DNA of 64,000 nucleotides from Azoarcus sp. (GTDB taxonomy: Bacteria; Pseudomonadota; Gammaproteobacteria; Burkholderiales; Rhodocyclaceae), in contig JAITVD010000066.1 of NCBI GenBank assembly GCA_031285965.1, positions 1 to 64,000 on the forward strand, read 5' to 3'. Position 1 is the stretch's first letter. Each line of letters starts with the position of its first letter. Under the pieces are notes generated by a model, which searched no databases, was not told the DNA's origin, and was given only the letters and a program-made list of their open reading frames with translations. Positions 51,738-64,000 of this stretch are shown here, in pieces. The position numbers were made by a program, and so were the translations under genes.

Positions 51738-54700
51738 TTGCGTCTGTCCAAGCTCAAACTCGCTGGCTTCAAGACTTTCGTCGACCCGACCACGGTGCTT
51801 ATTCCGGGAAACCTGGTCGGCGTGGTGGGGCCGAACGGCTGCGGCAAGTCGAACATCATCGACGCGGTACGGTGGGTGCTGGGCGAGACACGCGCCTCGG
51901 CGCTGCGCGGCGAATCCATGCAGGACGTTATTTTCAACGGCTCCACGACCCGCAAGCCCGTGTCACGCGCCAGCGTGGAACTGGTCTTTGACAACGCGGC
52001 TGCCAGCCGTGCCGGGGGGCAATGGGCGCAGTACGCTGAAATTGCCGTGCGCCGGGTTCTGGAACGCAGCGGCGAATCTACGTATTACATCAACAATATC
52101 CACGTGCGCCGCCGCGACGTAATCGACCTTTTCCTCGGCACGGGGCTGGGGCCGCGTGCCTACGCGATTATCGAGCAGGGCATGATTTCGCGCATCATCG
52201 AGGCGCGACCGGAAGAAATCCGGGGCTTTCTCGAAGAGGCCGCAGGCGTTACCCGCTACCGGGAGCGGCGGCGCGAGACCGAAGGGCGGCTGAGCGATGC
52301 GCGGGACAATCTCGCCCGCCTCGACGACATCCGCCTCGAACTGGGCGAGCGCATCGGGCATCTGGAAGTCCAGGCTGCCGCCGCCGAACGCCATCAGGCG
52401 CTCGATGCCGCCCTGCGTGAGCGCCAGCAATTGCTCTGGCTCATCAAGCGCAACGAGGCACTTGCTGAGCTTGAGCGAACGACGAGGGAACTGCGCGACA
52501 GCACCGCTCGCATCGATGCCGACAACACCCGCCTCCAAGAATTGGAAAACGCGCTTGAAGCGGCCAGAAACGGGCATCTGGCCGCTTCCGAATCCGTGCA
52601 TGTCGCGCAGAGCGATTTTTTCGCCGCTGGCGCGGAAGTCTCAAGGCTCGAAGCCGAATTGCAGCATTTGGGCGAGACCCGGCAGCGGCTCGAAACCCGC
52701 CTCAAGCAGCTTGGCGCAGACCACGAACATTGGCGCAAGCGGCGTGAGGCGCTGGAAGCCGAGCGTTCGCGCTGGGAAGCCTTGTCCGAAAATGCCGCCC
52801 TGCGGGCTGAACAGGCCGAAGCCCGCCATCAGGAAATGGCCGATCGCCAGCCGGAACTCGAATCCGCCAGACAAGCCGCCGACGCGACGGTAGCTTCGGT
52901 GCGGCGCGAACTGGCAGCGGTCGAACAGCAATTGCGGGTGGAAGAGGCTAACCGCATCCATTCCGGTCGCTCGCTTGATGCGCTCTCCACGCGGCGCGTG
53001 AAGCTCGATGGCGAGCGCGGCGCGATTCTCGGCCCCGAACCGGACGAGCTTGCCGAACGGCAGGCGAGGCTCGATGCCCTGCGCATGCGCTGCGAAACCC
53101 TGCAACAAGAACTGCGTGACGCGCAGACGCGCCAGCCCGCGCTTCAGGAGGCGCTCCGTGAGGCGCTCGAAGCCGAAAACACGGCAGAGCGCCGCCTCAC
53201 CGATTTACGCGCCCGCCGCAACGCGCTGGCGCAGATTCAGGCGAAACTTTCCGCGCATGGCGAACTCAATGAATGGTTCGAACGCCACGGACAGGGCGAA
53301 TCCCCGCCGCTATGGCGTTCGATTAAGGTCGAGCCGGGCTGGGAGACCGCGATGGAAGCCGTGCTGCGCGAACGTCTGGCGGCGCGGCTGACGAATGAAA
53401 ACAGCCCGATGGTTTCCGGCCTCCTCGATGCCCCGCCGCCGGACGCGCTGGCGCTTGGTTTCGCGGATGTCGCGCCGCAGGCGGGTTCGCCCCATGCGCT
53501 GTCCGGCGCAACCGCCCTGAACGATTTGGCGATTACGGGGGATGCCGCGCAGGACGCGCTGCTGGCCGACTGGCTGCGCGGCTGGTTTGCGGTCGAGCGG
53601 CTCGATGATTGGCTTCCCCGTCGCGCCACGTTGCCGGCGGACGTGTGCTTGGTCAATCCTCGCGGGCAGGTATTGAGCCGCAGCATGTTGACGCATTTCG
53701 TCCCAGATAGCCGCACGCACGGTCTCATCGAGCGGCAACGCGAAATCGACGCGCTCGTCGGGCAGGAACAGGGTCTTAAGGACGAACAGCACCGCTTGCA
53801 GCAAACGCTGCGCGAAGCGCAGGAAACCGCCGCCGCCGCGCAATCCCGCATGGATGCGCTGCGCAGCGAAACGCAGGCGGCGCAGGGCGAGCGCCACGCG
53901 GAAGAAGTCGAAGTCCTCAAGCTCATCCAAGCATCGAACCGGGCGCAAGAACAGCGGGCGCGAATCGAGAGCGACCTGACCGAATTGCAGCGGCAATTCG
54001 ATGCCGAGCGCGAACGCGGGCAGCAGGCGGAACGCGAACATGCCCGTGCCGCCGAACTGGCCGAATTGCAGCGCGTCCGCCTTGATGCGGCTCTTGACGC
54101 CCTGCGCGAGCGCGACAGCGCCTTGCGCGATTTACGCTCGCTCACGCAGTCGCTTGCGAACGAACTTCAGGAAGCCCGTTTTTCGGAGCGCGAGTGCGCG
54201 GGCAAACTTGAGGACAATGTCCGCAATCTGCAACTGGCGGGCGAGCAGATTGAGCGAATCGCCTTTGAGCGCAAGGACAGTGAAGCGGAAGTCGAGGCCA
54301 CCGACGACAATGCCTGCCGAAACGCCCTGCAAACGGCGCTCGATGCGCGTGGCAGTCGCGAAACCGCGCTGGCGGCCCGTCGCGACGCGCTCGAACAGGC
54401 CGTCGCGGCGCTGCGCGGCATCGAAGAAGAGCGCCTGCGTACCGAACACGCCGCTGCGCCCCTGCGCACCCGCGTGGCCGATCTGAGGCTGCAAGCGCAG
54501 GCGGCGGAACTGTCTGCCGCGCAGTTCGGCGAAAGACTGGCGGAAGCGGGCGCGGATGAAGCAAGGCTTGCCCCGTTGCTGTCCGACGCGCCCAGCGAAG
54601 GCAGCCTGCAACGCGAAGTGGCGCGGCTTGGGCGGGAAATCGCCGCCTTGGGCGCGGTCAATCTTGCCGCAGTCGAGGAGCTTCGCGCCGCCGCTGAGCG

Positions 54701-55268
54701 CAAATCCTATCTGGATGAGCAAAACGACGATCTGGCGACGGCCATCGGCACGCTGGAAGACGCTATCCGCCGCATCGACCGGGAAACCCGCGAAATGCTG
54801 CAAACGACATACAATACTGTCAATGAGCATTTCGGCAGGCTTTTTCCGCGGCTATTTGGCGGCGGACGGGCAGAACTGGTGCTGACCGGCGAGGAAATCC
54901 TCGATGCGGGCGTTCAGATCGTGGCGCAGCCTCCGGGCAAGAAAAACGCCTCGATTCAGTTGCTCTCCGGCGGCGAAAAGGCTCTGACCGCGATTGCACT
55001 GGTATTTGCCATGTTTCAGTTGAATCCCGCGCCATTCTGTATGCTCGACGAAGTCGACGCGCCGCTCGATGACGCCAATACCGGGCGCTATGCCGAAATG
55101 GTCAGACATATGTCGTTGCAGACGCAGTTCATTTTCATCAGCCACAACAAAATTACGATGGAAGCGGCGCAACAATTGGTTGGGATTACCATGCAGGAGC
55201 AGGGCGTGTCGAGGGTGGTTGAAGTCGATATCGAAGCCGCGATGCGCATGGCCGAACAGGCGGCATGA
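51738..55268 (+). CDS. smc: Chromosome segregation protein SMC
   Basis: LKLAGFKTFVDPT, VGPNGCGKSNIIDAVRWVLGE, coiled coil and hinge, LLSGGEKALTAIALVFAMF, DEVDAPLDDANTGRYAEMV; TTG start. Confidence 0.97.
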   Translation: MRLSKLKLAGFKTFVDPTTVLIPGNLVGVVGPNGCGKSNIIDAVRWVLGETRASALRGESMQDVIFNGSTTRKPVSRASVELVFDNAAASRAGGQWAQYAEIAVRRVLERSGESTYYINNIHVRRRDVIDLFLGTGLGPRAYAIIEQGMISRIIEARPEEIRGFLEEAAGVTRYRERRRETEGRLSDARDNLARLDDIRLELGERIGHLEVQAAAAERHQALDAALRERQQLLWLIKRNEALAELERTTRELRDSTARIDADNTRLQELENALEAARNGHLAASESVHVAQSDFFAAGAEVSRLEAELQHLGETRQRLETRLKQLGADHEHWRKRREALEAERSRWEALSENAALRAEQAEARHQEMADRQPELESARQAADATVASVRRELAAVEQQLRVEEANRIHSGRSLDALSTRRVKLDGERGAILGPEPDELAERQARLDALRMRCETLQQELRDAQTRQPALQEALREALEAENTAERRLTDLRARRNALAQIQAKLSAHGELNEWFERHGQGESPPLWRSIKVEPGWETAMEAVLRERLAARLTNENSPMVSGLLDAPPPDALALGFADVAPQAGSPHALSGATALNDLAITGDAAQDALLADWLRGWFAVERLDDWLPRRATLPADVCLVNPRGQVLSRSMLTHFVPDSRTHGLIERQREIDALVGQEQGLKDEQHRLQQTLREAQETAAAAQSRMDALRSETQAAQGERHAEEVEVLKLIQASNRAQEQRARIESDLTELQRQFDAERERGQQAEREHARAAELAELQRVRLDAALDALRERDSALRDLRSLTQSLANELQEARFSERECAGKLEDNVRNLQLAGEQIERIAFERKDSEAEVEATDDNACRNALQTALDARGSRETALAARRDALEQAVAALRGIEEERLRTEHAAAPLRTRVADLRLQAQAAELSAAQFGERLAEAGADEARLAPLLSDAPSEGSLQREVARLGREIAALGAVNLAAVEELRAAAERKSYLDEQNDDLATAIGTLEDAIRRIDRETREMLQTTYNTVNEHFGRLFPRLFGGGRAELVLTGEEILDAGVQIVAQPPGKKNASIQLLSGGEKALTAIALVFAMFQLNPAPFCMLDEVDAPLDDANTGRYAEMVRHMSLQTQFIFISHNKITMEAAQQLVGITMQEQGVSRVVEVDIEAAMRMAEQAA

Positions 55269-55315
55269 CGGGGAGCTAACGGTTCAACACAATGGAAAAG
55301 GCGCGGTAAAAGGGA

Positions 55316-59396
<4,081 letters not shown>

Positions 59397-59436
59397 TTCA
59401 AAATTCTGAAAATAAGCAGGTCAAACTGGGGAAACC

Positions 59437-60921
59437 ATGAAAACGGGAACAGCACCAAAAATCATTGCCGCAATCGCTATTGCCGCCGTCGCGCTGATGG
59501 GCGCAAGCTATCTGGCAGGCAGCCACATCGAGCAGGAGTTTCGGGAAGACGTGGCGTGGATGGCCAGTCACGACTGGGCAGTCAGCAACAACGTTGAAAT
59601 CAACCTTGTCGATTACCAGCGCGGCGCTTTTACCGCCTCGGCGCGTACCGATCTGGTTATCCAAGTGCCTTCCCAGGAAGAAAATTCGGCCACGGAGACG
59701 CTCACCGTTCCCATCATCCACAGCATCCGGCACGGCCCCTTGCTGGCGATGATGTCCGCTGCGCGTATCCATTCCGAAGTGCAACTGACAGAAGAGCATA
59801 TTGCGCGGATTACCGCGTTTTTCACCGCTAATCCGTTCGTGGGCAAATCGCCGCTTGTTTTCGATACTTCGCTCGGCTGGGGAGGAGGCATCCGTTCGCG
59901 CATCGTTTCCCCCAAATTTGAAGCCGTCATCAAGGAAGACCAGACCAAGCTGTCGTGGGGCGGGCTGGATGCCGAAATCGCTGCGGATTCCAGCCTGAAA
60001 TGGCAGGAAATGGACGTTGTGCTCGATGGGCTGTCCCTCGTCAGAAATGACGAGGATTTTTTCCAGCTTGGGCGCGTGGCGTTCAAGAGCGATATAGCCC
60101 TTGCCGAAGGGTTCGAGCGTGTATTCACCGGCACGACGGGCATCGCGCTGGACAAGCTCCATTTTCGGGTGAAGGGCGAAAACGGCGCGGTTCGCGGGGC
60201 GGTGTTTGAAAACTTCCGCATCGCGGGCGAAGCGTCCGTGAAAGACGGGGCGCTGGGCACGGAAGTGAAGCTCAATGCCGACAAATTCATCATGGAAAGC
60301 GACACGAAGGAAGTAATCGATGCCTTCAAACTGTCGTTGCTGCTGGAAAACATTGACGCGAAGGCGTATGACGCCATTCTTCAGGCGGTGCAAAAAAATC
60401 AGGCTAGGCAGGAAGAAGAGCAAGAAAGCGGCGAAGAGGATCAGGAGGCGCTACAGGCCGTGCTCGTCGTTTTTCAAGAGCAAGCCGGCGCGTTGCTGCG
60501 TCGCCAGCCCGCCATTTCCATCAAGGATATGAGCATGCGCTGGGCGGAAGGCATGATGACTGGGAACTTACGCATTGCCTACATGGGCGACGGCAATCCC
60601 GACACCCTGTCCGAGGCCAACCTGTTCGGCGACCTGCAACTGACGATGCCCCGTGCGCTGGCAATCCGGCACATGACGGTGGATGCTTCCAAGCGAATCG
60701 CCGATACGCTTGAAGACGGTGAAGAAAATGAGGTCGATGTCGGGAAAGAAACGACGGAAGAGGTCAACAGGGAACTCGCCGCGCTACTCGAAAAAGGCAT
60801 CTTCGTGGAAAAAGGCAATATCCTGAGCGCCGACGCGCACCTGCGCAACGGCACGCTCGACATCAATGGCAAGCCGCAACCGTTTCAAAGCCTGTTTGGA
60901 TTGATACCGCCGTTCTTTTAA
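59437..60921 (+). CDS. YdgA family protein (DUF945)
   Basis: N-terminal TM; ASHDWAVSNNVEINLVDYQRGAFTASARTDL, HSIRHGPLL. Confidence 0.75.
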   Translation: MKTGTAPKIIAAIAIAAVALMGASYLAGSHIEQEFREDVAWMASHDWAVSNNVEINLVDYQRGAFTASARTDLVIQVPSQEENSATETLTVPIIHSIRHGPLLAMMSAARIHSEVQLTEEHIARITAFFTANPFVGKSPLVFDTSLGWGGGIRSRIVSPKFEAVIKEDQTKLSWGGLDAEIAADSSLKWQEMDVVLDGLSLVRNDEDFFQLGRVAFKSDIALAEGFERVFTGTTGIALDKLHFRVKGENGAVRGAVFENFRIAGEASVKDGALGTEVKLNADKFIMESDTKEVIDAFKLSLLLENIDAKAYDAILQAVQKNQARQEEEQESGEEDQEALQAVLVVFQEQAGALLRRQPAISIKDMSMRWAEGMMTGNLRIAYMGDGNPDTLSEANLFGDLQLTMPRALAIRHMTVDASKRIADTLEDGEENEVDVGKETTEEVNRELAALLEKGIFVEKGNILSADAHLRNGTLDINGKPQPFQSLFGLIPPFF

Positions 60922-60928
60922 AAGTTTT

Positions 60929-60963
60929 CCGCCTGTCCCCGAAAGGGGGCGGGCGGAATTTTT
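60929..60963 (+). terminator. Rho-independent terminator after the ydgA-like gene
   Basis: CCGCCTGTCCCC-GAAA-GGGGGCGGGCGG then AATTTTTTTG. Confidence 0.85.
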
Positions 60964-61061
60964 TTGTAAAGAGCAGCGAAAAATCTTCGCTTTGGGCTTT
61001 TACCGTTATTTTATTGTCGTCGACAGCGGAGAACAGAATAAAAATAGCGGGCTTATTTTAT

Positions 61062-61589
61062 TCATTTATCTTCGCCTTCAAGTAAAAGCCAATGATGCCC
61101 TATCAACCAGTCCTCTATGGTTGCCAAAATATCATTCGTTTCTTCCTTAGACATAGGAATCTTTTTTATATATTTTAGAAGCGTTAGCTTTAGAAATCGA
61201 ATCAATTCTTTACCCAGCATCAGTTTTTGTGCCGATTTATCCTTTTTAATTGGCTCAAAATCTTCTGTATACACCACAATATCAAAGCCTAGTGTTCTGG
61301 ACGATTCGGGAGTATTGTTGTTTTTATTAAAGCTATTAGGGTTGTCGTTTTTATACAATCTCGCTTTGGATGCCCCACCAGAATCTTTTTTCAAACACCG
61401 AAAGCAAAAACAAAAGTCAAAATCCAATTCGGGAAATTTATCAACTAAAATGGGTTCAAGAGGCATCATTTCAGCGGCAAGCTCAGGATGGCGCGTCGCA
61501 AAGCGTTGACCCACAGCCTGCATTTCATCAATGATTTCTCCTATATATGTCCAGCCGGGATAAGCGCCTGTTACACATAAATTCTTCAT
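61062..61589 (-). CDS. Hypothetical protein, 175 aa, low GC
   Basis: Complete ORF with local GC well below the flanks; no recognised domain. Confidence 0.5.
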   Translation of the reverse strand: MKNLCVTGAYPGWTYIGEIIDEMQAVGQRFATRHPELAAEMMPLEPILVDKFPELDFDFCFCFRCLKKDSGGASKARLYKNDNPNSFNKNNNTPESSRTLGFDIVVYTEDFEPIKKDKSAQKLMLGKELIRFLKLTLLKYIKKIPMSKEETNDILATIEDWLIGHHWLLLEGEDK

Positions 61590-61636
61590 GGTTTTTACCG
61601 GCTATAGATATAGATAGATTGGCCCCGTCAAGCTAT

Positions 61637-61870
61637 CTATCTAGATCGGGGCGGCACAGGATCAATGCCGCCGGGATGCCAAGGGTGGCAGCGCAGGATG
61701 CGCGTGAGCGAGAGCCAGCATCCTTTGGCAAGGCCATGCACGGTTAGAGCCTCCAGGGCGTAATCGGAGCAGGTTGGGTAAAAGCGGCAGCGCGGCCCCA
61801 AGAGGGGGCTGATGCCGAGCTGATAAGCGCGGATCAGGAGGCGGAGAAAGCCCTGAAGCAACCCGTTCAC
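61637..61870 (-). CDS. yidD: Membrane protein insertion efficiency factor
   Basis: [65 protein letters not shown] start inferred. Confidence 0.92.
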   Translation of the reverse strand: MNGLLQGFLRLLIRAYQLGISPLLGPRCRFYPTCSDYALEALTVHGLAKGCWLSLTRILRCHPWHPGGIDPVPPRSR

Positions 61871-61877
61871 GGCGGTT

Positions 61878-62312
61878 TCAGCCGCCGTGCATCTTCTTGA
61901 GTTTTTCGCGGCGCTCCTGCGCTTCAATCGACAGGGTAGCGGTGGGGCGGGCAAGCAGGCGGGCGATGCCGATGGGTTCTCCCGTTTCTTCGCAGTAGCC
62001 GTAATCGGCATCGTCGATGCGTGAAATGGCCTCTTCGATTTTTTTCAGCATCTTGCGCTCGCGGTCGCGCACGCGCAGTTCCAAGGTGTGCTCTTCTTCC
62101 ACGCTGGCGCGGTCGGAAGGGTCAGGAGTCGACTCGTTGTCCTGCAAGTGGGTCGTGGTTTCCTGCGCGTTGCTGAGGAGCTGCCTTCTTTCTTCCTGCA
62201 ATCGTTGGCGGAAAAACTCCAGTTGCCTCGGCGACATGTAGTCAGATTCTGGCGCCGCCAAAATTTCTTTTTCAGTCATCAGGGCGATGGGTGCTGTGGT
62301 GCTTGTGCTCAT
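61878..62312 (-). CDS. dksA: RNA polymerase-binding protein DksA
   Basis: [77 protein letters not shown]. Confidence 0.93.
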   Translation of the reverse strand: MSTSTTAPIALMTEKEILAAPESDYMSPRQLEFFRQRLQEERRQLLSNAQETTTHLQDNESTPDPSDRASVEEEHTLELRVRDRERKMLKKIEEAISRIDDADYGYCEETGEPIGIARLLARPTATLSIEAQERREKLKKMHGG

Positions 62313-62468
62313 TGCGGTGCTTCCCTCGTTTGTTTAGTGCCGTCTAAATCAGAGGCGCGTAACCATACCGCAAAGCGTAGATTCTTGCGATAGATGTTTT
62401 TACGGATGCAACAGGGTTTGTTTGGGTACGCATCGTGTCAGGATACGGACGGAGCGGGAACAGCAAAA

Positions 62469-62492
62469 GGCGGAAAATTACGGTTTTCCGCC
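62469..62492 (-). terminator. Terminator of the efflux operon
   Basis: GGCGGAAAA-TTACGG-TTTTCCGCC with U-run on the minus strand. Confidence 0.75.
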
Positions 62493-62528
62493 TGTTAGCC
62501 ATTTTTTTAGGGTTCCGTCTGTCTAGGC

Positions 62529-63932
62529 TTATTTCCAGCCGCCGCCGAGAACCTTGTAGAGCACGACCCGATTGCTGGCTTCGGCAAGCCGGGTGGCAAT
62601 GAGTTCCTGTTCTGCGGCGTACTGCGACCGCTGCGCGTCGAGCAGGACGAGGTGGCTGTCCAGGCCGCTGCGGTAACGGGCTTCGGAAAGCCGATAGCTT
62701 TCGTTGGCGGCGTTGACGAGTTCGCTGCGGGCATCGATCTGCTCGGCGAGGGTGGCGCGGTCGGCGAGCGCGTCGGCCACTTCGCGGAAGGCGGTTTGAA
62801 TGGTTTTTTCATATTGCGCAATCTGGATGTTGCGCTCGATTTCGGAGCGGTCAAGGTTGGCGCGAAGCGCCCCAGCGTGGAAAATCGGCAGGGATATCTG
62901 GGGCGCGAAAGTCCAGAGGCGCGTGCCTGAATCAAACAGCCCGTCCAGCGTTCCGCTGGCCGTGCCCGCGCCTGCGGTGAGCGCGATGCGCGGGAAGAAC
63001 GCGGCTCTGGCCGCGCCGATGTTCGCGTTGGCGGCACGCAGCATGTGCTCGGCGTACAAAACGTCGGGGCGTTTTACCAGCACTTCGGACGGAACGCCCG
63101 CAGGCAGATCGGTCACGGAGGACAGCGCCCCGGCAAGCGTTCCGGCTTGCAGGTTTTCGGGGACGGACGTGCCCGCGAGCAGGGCGAGCGCGTTACGGGC
63201 ACGGGCAAGCTGAGCCGTGTAGCGGGCAGAGTCGGCGCGGGCGCGTTCCATCGCGGTACGCGCTTGCGCGAGGTCGAGCGCGGAGGCCGCGCCCGCCGCG
63301 AAACTCTTGCGGATGAGTTCGACGGATTTTTGCTGGGTGTCGAAAGTGCGGCGGGCGAGTTCGAGCAATTCGCGGTCTGCCGCCAGCGTCAGCCAAGCGT
63401 TGGAAATTTCCGCAACGAGGCTGATCTGTGAGCTACGGCGGGCTTCTTCGGTGGCAAGGTAAGTTTCAATCGCCTGATCGTTGAGGCTGCGGATGCGGCC
63501 AAAGAAATCCAGTTCCCAAGAGGCGTTCGCGGTGGTGCTGAATTGGCGGCTGACGTATGGCTGACCGGTTTGGCTCAGGCTTTCGGGCACGCGCTGGGCG
63601 TTCTGCCCGCCCGCCAGATCGACCGAAGGAAGAATGTCCGCCCGCTGGATGCGGTACATGGCGCGCGCGCGCTCGATATTGAGCGCGGCGATTCTCAAGT
63701 CGCGGTTGTTGGTGAGCGCAAGCTCGATGATCGTGCGCAGCCGGGTGTCGGTGAAATAGTCGCGCCAAGGCAGTTCGGAGGCTGCCGCGCCCTCGCTTGT
63801 AGTTTCGCTATTGGGCGTATCCCACGCGGACGGGACGGGCAGCGCGGGGCGCTCGTAGCCGGGGGCAAGCGTGCATCCGGCGGCAAGGGCTGCGGCCAGC
63901 GCGGCGCATAGGACACGAAGCGGGGGAATCAT
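62529..63932 (-). CDS. RND efflux system outer-membrane lipoprotein (NodT/OprM family)
   Basis: Lipobox LAAGCTLAPGYERP, PWRDYFTDTRLRTIIELALTNNRDLRIAALNIERARAMYRIQRADILP. Confidence 0.94.
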   Translation of the reverse strand: MIPPLRVLCAALAAALAAGCTLAPGYERPALPVPSAWDTPNSETTSEGAAASELPWRDYFTDTRLRTIIELALTNNRDLRIAALNIERARAMYRIQRADILPSVDLAGGQNAQRVPESLSQTGQPYVSRQFSTTANASWELDFFGRIRSLNDQAIETYLATEEARRSSQISLVAEISNAWLTLAADRELLELARRTFDTQQKSVELIRKSFAAGAASALDLAQARTAMERARADSARYTAQLARARNALALLAGTSVPENLQAGTLAGALSSVTDLPAGVPSEVLVKRPDVLYAEHMLRAANANIGAARAAFFPRIALTAGAGTASGTLDGLFDSGTRLWTFAPQISLPIFHAGALRANLDRSEIERNIQIAQYEKTIQTAFREVADALADRATLAEQIDARSELVNAANESYRLSEARYRSGLDSHLVLLDAQRSQYAAEQELIATRLAEASNRVVLYKVLGGGWK

Positions 63933-64000
63933 GGTTGTTTGACCTCTTTGTTGAAAGAAAGGCTTGCCGCGTTTTTCTGCGCGGTCTTGTCCTTGAAGAT
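63929..64000 (-). CDS. C-terminal end of an upstream CDS, probably the RND inner-membrane pump (partial)
   Basis: Reads IFKDKTAQKNAASLSFNKEVKQP then TGA overlapping the ATG of the outer-membrane gene. Confidence 0.5.
   Translation of the reverse strand: MFKDKTAQKNAASLSFNKEVKQP

Noticed and set aside
61611-61652. Interleaved inverted repeats TAGATAGAT..GCCCCG..ATCTATCTA..CGGGGC resembling an H-type pseudoknot
   Set aside because: The 3-nt loop would have to span a 9-bp stem, which is sterically implausible; likely chance or mutually exclusive weak hairpins.

Overview
The window looks like a betaproteobacterial chromosome segment: high-GC housekeeping genes interrupted by lower-GC accessory blocks. 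Housekeeping and operon content: mtnA (partial), a FucA-like class II aldolase, dsbB, trpDC, tamB, mtgA/aroE, a TonB-like protein, an RNase II family gene, uppP, ubiG, an OmpA-family gene, an MTA/SAH deaminase-like gene, a Ser/Thr kinase with a cNMP-binding domain, modABC, moeB, an MCP, hemB, bioB/bioC, an alaA-like aminotransferase, hom, an M61 peptidase, a radical SAM protein, an L,D-transpeptidase, smc-zipA-ligA-galU, a YdgA-like gene, yidD, dksA, and an RND outer-membrane component. Main accessory and unusual features: (i) a low-GC block at 2.1-5.6 kb with a 475-aa putative effector-like protein followed by two full and one truncated tandem copy of a membrane protein, each repeat carrying the 3' end of the upstream gene; (ii) a circularly permuted (two-piece) tmRNA gene at about 17.4-17.7 kb on the minus strand with tag ANDERFAVAA; (iii) an McrBC cassette (25.3-28.6 kb) at the 3' end of moeB, with a duplicated moeB tail fused to McrC, an EVE-like domain inside McrB, and an apparent 1-nt frameshift in mcrB; (iv) HicAB; (v) a type I RM operon hsdM-hsdS-rhuM-hsdR-M48 peptidase (33.5-42.1 kb) between hemB and bioC; (vi) a palindrome-rich AT-rich intergenic region near an XRE regulator. 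No CRISPR array, rRNA or canonical tRNA was recognised. All product calls come from reading the translated ORFs; no database search was run.
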